From: Psilocybe azurescens
Lineage: Eukaryota > Basidiomycota > Agaricomycetes > Agaricales > Agrocybaceae
Length of the DNA: 12,204 bases
Direction of reading: 5' to 3'
Assembly (NCBI GenBank): GCA_023853785.1
Contig: JAJIRX010000327.1
Location: 1 to 12,204, forward strand
The notes under the pieces are model-generated. The model saw only the letters and a list, made by a program, of their open reading frames with translations. It ran no database searches and had not been told where the DNA came from. Positions 1 to 7,264 of the stretch are shown piece after piece. Made by a program: the position numbers and the translations under genes. The stretch's first letter is position 1; every line of letters starts with the position of its first letter.

Positions 1-350
1 GCACACTAATGCAAACCCCGCTTGAATGTAATCAGGACATTTAGGCCAATCGATTTGCAATCGATCGTGTCTGTCCCAGCTATCACCAGGATCAAAACTG
101 TGTTACTCCCTCCCGACGCATTCAGGATTGACGTATCCTCCCGAATCCAAATCAACTGCTATGTACAACTGCCTGTAATCATCTGAAGGCTCAGGGAATA
201 ATCAATGCACCGAGGATGAAAAGAGCCATCGTAGTAGTATACATCATGGTGAGTCCCAGCTATGCTTGTCCATCATCTTTGTTCTTCAAACCCACATCTC
301 ATTTGCAAAGGGCCGAATAGGCGCGATCATGTCTTCGGCGATCCTCCCAT
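1..350. other. Stretch without a supported gene
   Basis: No convincing coding region is visible. A short plus-strand frame at 216-320 begins MKRAIVVVYIM, which resembles the start of a signal peptide, and a GTGAGT donor-like hexamer lies at 249-254 with a possible acceptor at 309-310. Joining these gives only a roughly 45-residue product with no recognisable features, so no gene is called. The decamer TCCCAGCTAT occurs twice (about 76 and 254), which is probably chance. Confidence 0.4.
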
Positions 351-827
351 CTACGATACAGATTCATTTTCCCGCTTATTTGATATCTTTTGACGTATCG
401 CATCATTAACGCACTTGTCATAGCTGCCCTGGCATCTCCGGAAGCACTTTTTCTTATTCATACTGACGAACTTGTTAACTTCTACTATAAAGGAGAGGGG
501 GATGGTGCACAGCACGCTTCTTGATACTCTGTTAGCCAGAAGATATATACTCTTTCTGGTTCTTGATATGATTGGATATAGATACATGGTTCCTCTCGCC
601 TCTCCAATACAGTAGGAGATCAGGTTATGACATCTGCTACGTTTTTTCCTTCTACCAGGGTTCTTTAATTTACTCGCTGCCGAAGCAATGGGAACCTCCC
701 TATAGGCCTGTGCACGCAAAGATGGTACGCAGCCAGTATATATAGAGCACTGCCCCAGTCTATTTCTCCTTTTCCTCACTATCTGCATGAAGTTCCGCCG
801 TCTTGTGTTAATGAGCTCACCCACCAT
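351..827 (-). CDS. Hypothetical basic protein, 158 aa, unrecognised
   Basis: This is the longest uninterrupted ATG-initiated frame in the window. The product is strongly basic, with Arg/Lys clusters near residues 9-22 and 58-63, and it has a hydrophobic stretch around residues 95-115. The C-terminal 40 residues are charged and carry three cysteines in the arrangement CFRRCQGSYDKC. No signal peptide or known domain is recognised. It overlaps a TATA plus CT-rich leader reading in the opposite direction (737-786), so at most one of the two is likely to be real. A frame this long can occur by chance in 12 kb at this base composition, so the call rests on openness alone. Confidence 0.22.
   Translation of the reverse strand: MVGELINTRRRNFMQIVRKRRNRLGQCSIYTGCVPSLRAQAYREVPIASAASKLKNPGRRKKRSRCHNLISYCIGEARGTMYLYPIISRTRKSIYLLANRVSRSVLCTIPLSFIVEVNKFVSMNKKKCFRRCQGSYDKCVNDAIRQKISNKRENESVS
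737..786 (+). promoter_or_regulatory. TATA box and CT-rich leader before an ATG at 787
   Basis: TATATATA occurs at 737-744. It is followed by a pyrimidine-rich run with little purine (751-786) that ends directly at an ATG at 787. A TATA box, a CT-rich transcription-start tract and a nearby ATG is a common layout for fungal promoters. The downstream frame runs to a TAG at 970-972 (61 codons). An internal GTACTT...CCACAG segment at 829-882 (54 bp) could be an intron in phase 0. The resulting peptide is short and matches nothing I recognise, so the promoter-like layout is the only support. Confidence 0.25.
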
Positions 828-1095
828 GGTACTTAGGCTGATCCCCGACCGGTTGGGAATTGGGACACGCTTACCTCCACAGAGGCTTCCTCCGTGTCAG
901 TACTTCCAACCCATCATGCCCCAGTGTTTTCCTTCCAGGATATTTGGTGACGCCGTCGTGTTCTTGGAATAGAATTTCCTGGGTATATTTAATTTCTGAT
1001 TAATTCAAAAAGATGTATCAGAAGCAGTGGTGGGAAGATGGCCCTGACTTTCCGCAGCGTCAGATATAATTGATGATGTACTCACAATACAGTTC
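828..1095. other. Short stretch without a supported gene
   Basis: Apart from the end of the plus-strand frame described with the TATA box at 737, nothing is recognised here. The sequence is of ordinary composition, with no repeat or RNA structure seen. Confidence 0.4.
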
Positions 1096-1317
1096 TCAGT
1101 GTCTGAAATCATTGAAATCTTCTGGTTGATGTTTTTTTGCTTTTTCTTGAGATACCTTCATCGGATTTTCGCACTGATTAAATACTTTGCTCATAATGTC
1201 TGATGTCCTTCTCTCCACCACACATGGGCCGGGATTAGGCAGCAGTGAATGGTTTACGCGTTTCACTATATAAAGTACGTCTTCCAAATATTCAGTCACA
1301 TGTCCTTTTCCGAACAT
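1096..1317 (-). CDS. Hypothetical exon or small protein, 73 aa, unrecognised
   Basis: This minus-strand frame encodes a mixed polar product with an amphipathic N-terminal half (VTEYLEDVLYIVKRV) and a Lys/Glu-rich C-terminus. The composition looks protein-like, but no domain is recognised. It lies downstream, on the same strand, of the frame at 1398-1613. A good acceptor-like sequence (CTTACAATTCAG on the minus strand, near 1361) sits between them. The in-frame TGA just upstream of its ATG rules out the simplest splice linking the two without further assumptions. They may be separate exons, remnants of one gene, or chance frames. Confidence 0.2.
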   Translation of the reverse strand: MFGKGHVTEYLEDVLYIVKRVNHSLLPNPGPCVVERRTSDIMSKVFNQCENPMKVSQEKAKKHQPEDFNDFRH

Positions 1318-1397
1318 GACATTGGTTAATCAACATTAATAACGACCGTGGGTGTCTAAGCTGAATTGTAAGTGAGAATGTGTCCAGATCTTTGGTT

Positions 1398-1613
1398 CTA
1401 TTCTATATCTTGACTTATAAAAACACAATTACTATCTGGGTATCTCCCTGACTTTGTCTGTAGCATCCAAGAAATCACTTTGTGTACAAATTCTAGCAGT
1501 CCCCAGTCACTTTGCAAGGTACGAGTATACATATATTGTCTATAAAGTCCAGAGTTACGTGGTGATTTCTCAACTAAATCAGCGCGTTGGTAAGCAAGCA
1601 TAAGGGAAAGCAT
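1398..1613 (-). CDS. Hypothetical exon or small protein, 71 aa, unrecognised
   Basis: This minus-strand frame stays open for about 14 codons upstream of its first ATG. The product has a Tyr/Arg-rich middle (LYRQYMYTRT) and an aromatic, helical stretch (WGLLEFVHKVISWML) around residues 36-50. No signal peptide, membrane helix or family signature is recognised. It has the same orientation as the frame at 1096-1317 and lies 80 bp upstream of it, which fits two exons of one gene, but no phase-consistent intron could be demonstrated. Confidence 0.2.
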   Translation of the reverse strand: MLSLMLAYQRADLVEKSPRNSGLYRQYMYTRTLQSDWGLLEFVHKVISWMLQTKSGRYPDSNCVFISQDIE

Positions 1614-1723
1614 GCCGAGATTGGCATTCGAGGACGGCGGATTGGAAACCCGTTATGCGGTCTCGCAGCTAGGGGTGGTTGTGACGTGGAAATGAGTCAT
1701 AACTATGTAAGTAACCGTAGATT

Positions 1724-2050
1724 TCAAGGGAAAAAGAACAAGCGGCCGGCAGTAGATGGGCGCGATGAATAATAGTGAGTATATGTGGGATGAGTTTTTA
1801 TGGATGAGTATATATGCGCGTGCGCTGTCGGTAATGATCTAAAATGAGATTGGGACAATGTTGGGACTAGAATAAAGATGAGAACGTGGATGACTTACGA
1901 GAGAGGGACGAGGATTGGGGAGGCAGGCCACATGCACAGTCTAAAGGCGATGGTGTTGTGCTGTATCCCCACATTTCTCAACGCCCCCTCAAGCTGCCTC
2001 GGATCCCACTTCTGGTGTGCAAAGCTTAGATGTGAGGAGGAAACTGACAT
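1724..2050 (-). CDS. Hypothetical two-exon gene, 88 aa
   Basis: Exon 1 runs on the minus strand from the ATG at 2050 down to 1899 (50 codons plus 2 nt). It stops at a consensus GTAAGT donor. A 60-bp intron (1898-1839) ends in CTCATTTTAG. Exon 2 continues in phase from 1838 to a TGA at 1724-1726, and the two exons sum to exactly 89 codons. Without splicing the frame ends at the TAA inside the donor. The predicted product starts MSVSSSHLSF and has a His/Tyr/Ser/Thr-rich second half with no recognised domain. The intron is convincing in sequence and size; the coding assignment is inferred from phase agreement only. A spliced non-coding transcript is an equal alternative. Confidence 0.3.
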
Positions 2051-2683
2051 TTTCTGGCGGTTATTGGTATGAAGCTCGTTATTTTTGAGGAGTTGGGTGC
2101 GGGGGTCCAGACGAGGAGAGGGGACGGGGAAGGACAGTTGAATAGCATACGGGAAATGGAGTGTCAGTTACGTGTTCAACAGAATGATATACGCACACAT
2201 AGAGAAAAAGAAATGCCAAAGCCGAGCATGACGCCAAATAATCGACTGTAAGGGGAAGAAAAGGTTATCATGGGATAGTACAGAGTCCAGACTCAGAGAA
2301 ATTGAGGAGGAGACAACGACGGAGTGAGTGAATGACACGTCTTAGCTCACGGACCACTGATGTAATCGGAATACCTCTGCGTCTCTTATCTCCACTCGCA
2401 TCGACTCCCATAGATAACACTGGCGTCATCGCGCACAGCCACCATCTCTATCTTACAGCCCATCCGTCCTGCAAGCACAGTACAACCCAGTCCGGCACCC
2501 TCCATATTGAGCACAAGGATTATATGACTGCATATTCAGGTCTTGGAGTGCTCGTCGGCTGAAGGAGACGCTGGAAAGGAGGCAGGAATATCGTTGTACA
2601 CGATCATGTTAAGTTTAATGGGTTCTTTTTTGTTTCGCTTCTCTTCTATGTTCTTGACGTTGTTATGTTGATGCACCCGCTTT
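2051..2683. other. Stretch without a supported gene
   Basis: The plus strand is unusually purine-rich from about 2080 to 2330. It encodes short Glu/Arg/Gln-rich fragments in different frames, such as a 60-residue frame at 2069-2251 containing MECQLRVQQNDIRTHREKE, and later ESRLREIEEETTTE near 2284. These resemble coiled-coil fragments, but low-complexity purine-rich DNA gives the same appearance and no intron linking them was found. At 2332-2562 a plus-strand frame of 76 codons exists with no recognisable features. Confidence 0.35.
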
Positions 2684-2932
2684 CTAATTCCCCTTCACTC
2701 CTCTTATACGATGCGTTATAATGTGATACGACGGTTGTGGGTTGGGTTCTCCACATTTCCTCAATTGCCTATTCTCCGTCTTGTATTTGTTCTCCATGCT
2801 ATCCATCGCATCATTTATCTGGATCTGCTCTTTTACTTTGTTACTTTCTAGAAGATCGTTCCTTTGTTTTTGTTTTTGGATCTGCTGCAGACTGTCGAAT
2901 GCTTCTGGTTTTGCAGAGGAGGGCTCTATCAT
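2684..2932 (-). CDS. Hypothetical coiled-coil-like exon, 82 aa
   Basis: The product is very rich in Gln, Lys, Glu and Asn between residues about 15 and 60 (for example DSLQQIQKQKQRNDLLESNK). This looks like a coiled-coil or polar helix. A stop codon lies six codons upstream of the ATG, so if it is an exon its 5' splice junction lies close by. Further minus-strand open sequence of similar Lys/Asn-rich character continues from about 2690 to 2550 in another frame, which would fit another exon. Two plus-strand frames cover the same DNA (from 2737 and 2742) and encode hydrophobic sequence. I cannot tell from the sequence which strand, if any, is coding. Confidence 0.22.
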   Translation of the reverse strand: MIEPSSAKPEAFDSLQQIQKQKQRNDLLESNKVKEQIQINDAMDSMENKYKTENRQLRKCGEPNPQPSYHIITHRIRGVKGN

Positions 2933-3014
2933 GGGTGATCGGAATCTGCCTCATTTTTCCGCTTTCAAGAGTTTTGTATTGTTTATCGTCCACGTTCATT
3001 CTGGTTGTCGGCGT

Positions 3015-3278
3015 TCATACAAACGCTCCTCTGTGGTGTCTATGCTGTGATAACCGACATACCTCTTTAATCCTCTGTGATGATACAATGCGAAGTGACA
3101 TGGATGCGTACAAATCTGATGAGAGTGACTGCACTGACACTGAGTCTGAACATCTCATCTTCACCTCTGCGCCTTTCTCTGTTCCATCACATTGTATCCC
3201 TCGCATTGATTCATCGAGCAATAGCATGTCCATCAATCCTTCGGTCGTCTGAATATGAATCTCGTTTTTATTTTCCAT
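3015..3278 (-). CDS. Hypothetical exon, 87 aa, unrecognised
   Basis: This minus-strand frame stays open upstream of the ATG for about 15 codons and has a Met/Leu/Asp/Ser-rich product (GLMDMLLLDESMRGIQ near the N-terminus). It lies just upstream of the Gln/Lys-rich frame at 2684-2932 on the same strand, so the two might be exons of one gene. The candidate GTATGA donor at 3020-3015 does not give a phase that joins the downstream frame. The opposite strand is also open here: a 171-codon frame at 2737-3252 has a hydrophobic first part and an acidic, Ser-rich tail (DAYKSDESDCTDTESEH). Either reading is tentative. Confidence 0.18.
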   Translation of the reverse strand: MENKNEIHIQTTEGLMDMLLLDESMRGIQCDGTEKGAEVKMRCSDSVSVQSLSSDLYASMSLRIVSSQRIKEVCRLSQHRHHRGAFV

Positions 3279-4289
3279 TAAAAGCTTCTCTTTGATTTCG
3301 GACCTTGTTAGTCGACGGATATTACGCTAACGGAGAGTTCGAATATGGCCTTCTAGAGGCATTTATTACGGCTATCTGGCTACGTTATACTTGAAGTTGA
3401 AGTTCAACCTCCAGTCTGGCGTACTCCACTATAATCACTATAATAGCCCTGGGTCTCTTCTTGTGATGCATGTAATACTATTTCGATGAGATACAATACG
3501 ACACAATGCGATGTGGTATAATTGGAATTGAGTCCGATGAGCAACTGCACCAAGTCTGGAATCAGAGCCGCAGAATCTCATCGTGATTAATTCCCCCTTT
3601 ACCCTCGCGTCTACGAGCGCCTTACTTTGGAGCTCTTGCAAGGTGCTAATTTCACCTCACGCTACACACCGTATTGGGGAGTAGAAATTATGAACGTTTC
3701 CTTTTCTTCTTCAATAAAAGAATTAATCTTCGCGCAGTGAGCCTATACTGAGTGGTACTGTGTTATGTAACCATTCTGGGTATCACTACTTTGTAAAAGA
3801 AGCAGAATACAGAATACGGAATATAGAATATAGAATTCGGATCTACACGAATCCTATTTAGTCGCTGATCCCTATGCGATTATCGGTGTCTTCTCGGTTT
3901 AATCTCCCGTTACTGACCGAGTACAAAAAAATGCCCTTTCATTATCATTCCATTGTCGGTCTTTCAGTAAACGGTTTCATCTCATCGATGCTATGCGAGA
4001 AACTTGAGGTAATAAAATCCCAGACACCGGAGTCTTGGGCGCTAATTATATCGCCCACTTGATCTGGCCGGGGATCTCCGTTCATTAAAAGTCAAGGACA
4101 GTGGATGTGCTGATATTGAGGCCCTAGAGAATGACAGTGGGATAACATGTGTCCTGGCGTTGCAAAGTATCTTTGATTTCACTATCATTCCATGCCTCGT
4201 CGTCGTTCTTTTGAAATAAGAATAATGCAGTCATCAGACAGCAATGACCACTACAGGCATGTTCTGGTAGCCGGAGGCGAATTACAGGA
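3279..4289. other. About 1 kb without a supported gene
   Basis: Only short scattered frames occur, the longest about 67 codons on the minus strand at 3438-3641, and none has protein-like signatures. Small local repeats are visible: CACTATAAT is duplicated side by side near 3427-3445, and GATACAATRCGA-like words occur near 3083, 3491 and 3505. The 7-bp microsatellite at 3804-3838 lies here. No RNA gene was recognised. Confidence 0.45.
3804..3838. repeat. 7-bp microsatellite (AGAATAC-type), 5 units
   Basis: Five consecutive heptamers are visible: AGAATAC, AGAATAC, GGAATAT, AGAATAT, AGAATTC. The first two are identical and the others differ by one to three bases. This is a small imperfect tandem repeat in non-coding sequence. 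Confidence 0.8.
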
Positions 4290-4290
4290 C

Positions 4291-4299
4291 TATATATAT
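4291..4299 (+). promoter_or_regulatory. Candidate TATA box of the surface-protein gene
   Basis: TATATATAT lies about 190 bp upstream of the ATG at 4487. The 50 bases just before the ATG are pyrimidine-biased (CCATCTCCCTTGATTC and following), as is common around fungal transcription starts. The distance implies a leader of about 150 nt. The assignment rests on position only. Confidence 0.25.
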
Positions 4300-4486
4300 C
4301 CAACGTCTGTCATTAAAATGAAATGCGCATTGATTGGCCAGATGGAGTACAACGTGTTATGATCTCTGCCGAATTTGACACAGAACGCGATGGGAATGAC
4401 AAGTTTGCTCATACTCAAAGCAATATCGTACAAAAACAAAGTTTCACCATCTCCCTTGATTCAAAGACCCATCTTATTAGCTCACT

Positions 4487-5273
4487 ATGCCTACTCCGTT
4501 CGCAGCGTTTATACTGCTCTTGTCATACGTAATTGTATTTTCTACTGCCACACAACTACTTCCTGCTTTCAAGTCGGTTGCAGAAAAACGCCCGGCGACA
4601 ATTCGCGGCCTCTTAGACCTTGCAAAACGACAGGGTTTTTGCCCCATTCCTCAGTTTCCTGTGAATTTAACTTCTGCTGCCCTAACATAGATTGGCAATG
4701 CTGCTTTGGTGAGCACATTACCCATCTTTTAGTGCGTGTACTGTCTTATCAGAGCTCATAGATGGATCATGCTGCCAGCCGGACACCTACTGTGTTCTGG
4801 CTTCGAATGGAATCGTTGGATGCTGCCCGGATGGAGAGCTTTGTTCGGGACCTGTGGGACCTCCCTTGTCGACGACGTTTACTATACGTAGGTGCTTCAC
4901 CCTTTCAAAGAGGTTTAGAAGTAGCTCAACATTGTTTGCATCCGCAGATACTACCACGACTCGGACAGCTGCACATACATTAACAACAAGGTTTCAAACC
5001 ACAATTGAGCCCTTGCCATCGACTGCACCTCCAGTAACGACAAGGTCTGCAACAACATCTTCGTCTTCTACATCAAATATATCTCTAACTACGACCACCC
5101 CCACCTTCGCTTTCACACTTAGCACAGCGAATAATGCCATAACACAATCATCCAACCAGCCCGTACTCACTCCCGGTCTTGCAAGTAGTGTGAGCGGGTC
5201 GACTCAAGATGCGGGGATCTTTGTGGCGATTTTGGCCTACTGCTTCGTGGTCATCGCCATGGTGATCCTCTAG
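4487..5273 (+). CDS. Cys-rich, Ser/Thr-rich GPI-anchored surface protein (three exons, one-base frame offset)
   Basis: The predicted product enters the secretory pathway and is tethered to the plasma membrane or wall by a GPI anchor; its molecular function is unknown. Residues 1-22 form a signal peptide (core FAAFILLLSYVIVF). Lys-Arg at 34-35 and 47-48 look like Kex2 processing sites. Twelve cysteines follow in a granulin-like pattern of CC pairs (FCCPNIDWQCC, then DGSCCQPDTYC and GCCPDGELCSG), as in many fungal Cys-rich GPI proteins. A Thr/Ser/Pro-rich stalk precedes a small-residue stretch (SSVSGSTQDAG) and a hydrophobic tail ending IAMVIL. Exons are 4487-4708, 4762-4887 and 4948-5273. The signal-peptide frame meets a TAG at 4688, while the cysteine frame lies one base back; one extra base between 4643 and 4660 gives exactly 225 codons. 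The gene is therefore either frameshifted in this genome or affected by a base-calling error. Confidence 0.65.
4709..4761 (+). other. Intron 1 of the surface-protein gene (53 bp)
   Basis: The donor GTGAGC follows the codon for the Phe of WQCCF, and the acceptor is CTCATAG. Phase 1 splicing creates a GAT codon and fuses the CC-rich frame to the GSCCQPDTYC frame exactly. A second acceptor in the same phase (TTATCAG, ending 4752, giving a 44-bp intron) would add three residues. The length is typical of fungal introns. Confidence 0.6.
4888..4947 (+). other. Intron 2 of the surface-protein gene (60 bp)
   Basis: The donor is GTAGGT, a branch-like CTCAAC lies about 20 nt before the end, and the acceptor is CATCCGCAG. 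The intron is a multiple of three and has no stop, so the unspliced frame also stays open. Splicing removes a basic stretch with an unpaired Cys (around IRRCFTLSKRFR) and joins STTFTI directly to the Thr-rich stalk. This leaves an even number of twelve cysteines. That change in composition is the main support for splicing. Confidence 0.6.
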
Positions 5274-5771
5274 AATGTCGTGCATCTTATTGTAAGCGTT
5301 AATTTGTCCGTTTTTGTAACTTTATATCCTCAAATCCTTACCCCATCCGTCTTGATGACAATCAAATTACCTTAGCGTGTTAGCTTAGGACCCTAGGACA
5401 CTCCATTACTCTCAGTGTTCTCGTCATTTCTGGTACGATCTTTTGATTAGACTTTGTAGTATTCTAGTCGGCCGGTGCTACTTGATTACAGTACTTATAG
5501 CTGTTGTATTCTCTCGTATCTTCAGAACTCGTAAATACAGTTTATCTTAAACTATCGTTGATTCTCTCTAAATCAATCCCCTCATACGGGTCTAGATAAA
5601 AGAACAATATGCTTCTACTCGAACGCCATCTATTGGCATGTTCAATTTTATAATGTCATGTCGCCACTGTAGTTAGTCCGTCGATTGAATATTCATGCCA
5701 ATTGCTACTCACTGTTGATTCTATAGTCCAGAGCATTTCCACAGTTCACGAGGCTGTGCATAAGCTGTGAA
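5274..5771. other. Downstream flank without a supported gene
   Basis: This holds the 3' flank of the surface-protein gene followed by AT-rich sequence. Stop codons are frequent in all frames. No canonical AATAAA signal was seen. TAGGAC is repeated within a short stretch near 5385-5400. Nothing else was recognised. Confidence 0.45.
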
Positions 5772-5823
5772 CCCGATTAGGTTAAGCGAAAGCGCTGGGT
5801 CGACGAACAAAACCTAATCTGGG
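5772..5823. repeat. Inverted repeat / hairpin
   Basis: GATTAGGTT at 5775-5783 is the exact reverse complement of AACCTAATC at 5811-5819. The outer CCC (5772-5774) and GGG (5821-5823) extend the stem past a one-base bulge, giving about 12 pairs around a 27-nt loop. It ends just before an ATG at 5826. It could be a transcript hairpin, a binding site or the trace of a small mobile element. Confidence 0.5.
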
Positions 5824-5825
5824 AC

Positions 5826-6104
5826 ATGATTTTTGGAAGTGTGTATTTTTCACTGAGGGAACACGAAGAAGTGGCAGTGTTGGAATTGGAAGTTGTGCAT
5901 AGCACCGAGACCAAACAAGCGACAACCCAGCTATGTGTAAATCTTCATGCACGCACGCACATACCTCTCTTCATTCACAACTCCCCACCATCCAAGTTAG
6001 ACATCGAAAATAATACCATCGTCAAATACATCGACCATCAAGAATTTGAGGAAGCAGACCCAGTATCCTCCTTGCTGAAAATAGCCAAAGATCATCCAAG
6101 TTAA
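5826..6104 (+). CDS. Hypothetical protein, 92 aa, unrecognised
   Basis: The frame opens with an ATG and encodes an acidic, Glu/Val-rich N-terminal part (REHEEVAVLELEVV) and a polar C-terminal half (NNTIVKYIDHQEFEEADP). The composition is more protein-like than neighbouring frames. It has no signal peptide, membrane segment or known motif. Sequence after the stop remains open in another frame to about 6185 (…CIEYPIVEYYVDELAHAV), which might mean a decayed or spliced longer gene. A minus-strand frame at 5997-6203 overlaps the 3' half and encodes hydrophobic sequence, as expected for an antisense shadow. Confidence 0.25.
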   Translation: MIFGSVYFSLREHEEVAVLELEVVHSTETKQATTQLCVNLHARTHIPLFIHNSPPSKLDIENNTIVKYIDHQEFEEADPVSSLLKIAKDHPS

Positions 6105-7053
6105 GGATGTATTGAGTACCCTATCGTCGAGTACTACGTTGATGAATTGGCCCACGCAGTGCACTTCAAACACTATTTTGACTAGGAGGTCGAGATCTAG
6201 CACAGATTTTTTTTTCAGTTCACACTGTACTTAGAGCTCGCTTGTGTCCTTGCCACTTTTTGCTTGGGGTTTGGGGAGGGAGGTGCAAATAAATGCGAGT
6301 GCTGTGTAGTTACACTGTAAGTGTTGGGGCGTACAGGCTAAATAGCTTTGGAGGGGTATCCAAAGTAGCCATTTCGTCTTTATAGACTCATCAGTAGCTA
6401 TCGTACGTAAGGAATATTACTATATGCTCCTAAAATAAGCGCGTGTTTACTAAGCTAAGCGCCTATTCTTAGCGAATCGACTATCGATTTCTAATACTTT
6501 TATTGTTACCTTTGTAATCTTATCCATCCTAAAATGGAAACGTCAGAGGTCTTACTGACTAACTACAATAGAGCTGATCACGCTCGTTACAAATAACATC
6601 GTGGATGTATCAGTCATCGAGTCACTTTGATTATGAATCGGCGGACTAGAGTTGCTCCGATCTAGTGTTTCTGACTAAACGTTAGTCATGTCCGAGTAAT
6701 AGCTTACCAACCAGGTCGAGAATAGACCATAGACTTCTGCATGCTTACGCATATTGCAGTCTATTCATACTACTAACGCTGCCCCAGAATAAATTCCGGG
6801 CCCGGGCCGACCTACTTTGTACAAGGCCGAGTTACTGGGTTCGAACCTACTAATCCGGGCGGTGCTTCGTGTTCGGGCGACGCTTACTAACCGTAGTGTT
6901 GGGCGTTACTTACTAAACCTGCGGTGCTTCGTTTTCGGTAAGATCCGTTGGCTCGATCGAGACGTTTCGACAATTCGACCGTCGATGCGAATAGCGGCAT
7001 CCTTCCCTAATGAGGTAACTGTTAGTATTACCTGTTTGGGTAAGTTCGGTTTG
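6105..7053. other. About 950 bp without a supported gene
   Basis: No convincing coding region is present. A G-rich run at 6266-6283 (GGGG, GGGG, GGG, GG with short spacers) is close to a G-quadruplex motif but its fourth run is only two G. A GC-rich palindrome CCGGGCCCGG lies at 6796-6805. From 6835 to 6940 there is an imperfect internal repeat (GCGGTGCTTCGTGTTCGGG and GCGGTGCTTCGTTTTCGGT about 60 bp apart). TACTAAY-like words recur between 6550 and 6930. These may be remnants of a mobile element, but no terminal repeats or coding domains identify one. Confidence 0.4.
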
Positions 7054-7238
7054 GGTTATGGGCCTCTTTTTTCACTGTAGAGTTTCAACCCTACGGTACA
7101 AAATAGGTAGGGGTGAGTGGCCGAGTGGCTACATGTATATTGACTCGGTTATGGGCCTCTTTTTCACTGTAGAGTTTCAACCCTACGGTACAAAATAGGT
7201 AGGGGTGAGTGGCCGAGTGGCTACATGTATATTGACTC
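7054..7238 (+). repeat. 93-bp tandem direct duplication at the satellite edge
   Basis: The sequence from GGTTATGGGCCTC to TATTGACTC occurs twice in direct succession. The first copy (7054-7146) is 93 bp and the second (7147-7238) is 92 bp; the only difference I see is one T in a T-run. A third copy begins with GGTTA and then diverges. The near identity shows a recent duplication. Confidence 0.93.
7118..7184 (+). other. tRNA-like A-box and B-box pair (possible SINE or tRNA remnant)
   Basis: TGGCCGAGTGG at 7118-7128 matches the A box of class II (Ser/Leu) tRNAs. GTTTCAACCCT at 7174-7184 in the next repeat copy matches the B-box consensus at most positions. They lie 56 nt apart, the usual class II spacing. 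No matching acceptor stem follows, and a T5 run between the boxes would tend to end a Pol III transcript, so this is not an intact tRNA. It may be a tRNA-derived remnant or a coincidence created by the duplication. Confidence 0.3.
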
Positions 7239-7264
7239 GGTTACATGTTTGATAGAGTTAGATA

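Noticed and set aside
216..320. Small signal-peptide-like frame with a GTGAGT donor
   Set aside because: It has only 34 codons, and the spliced alternative gives an equally short product without recognisable features.
4573..4616. 44-bp GTCGGT...CTCTTAG segment as an intron linking the signal peptide to the cysteine frame
   Set aside because: The phase fits, but it has no branch-like sequence, and it would remove both Lys-Arg sites. It also replaces a protein-like propeptide with an unlikely sequence. A one-base error is simpler, though RNA data could revive this option.
4661..4690. GTGAAT...ACATAG as an intron removing the in-frame TAG
   Set aside because: At 30 bp it is too short for a fungal spliceosomal intron, and it would delete the FCCPN cysteine pair and leave the following frame closed before 4732.
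4375..4761. 128-codon plus-strand frame as an independent gene
   Set aside because: Its 5' part is a shadow of the signal-peptide exon. Only its last part (from about 4660) carries the conserved cysteine pairs, which belong to the surface-protein gene.
6265..6283. G-quadruplex
   Set aside because: The fourth G run has only two bases, so only a weak or two-layer structure is possible.
6838..6848. B-box-like GGTTCGAACCT as part of a tRNA gene
   Set aside because: No A box at proper spacing and no cloverleaf arms or acceptor stem around it.
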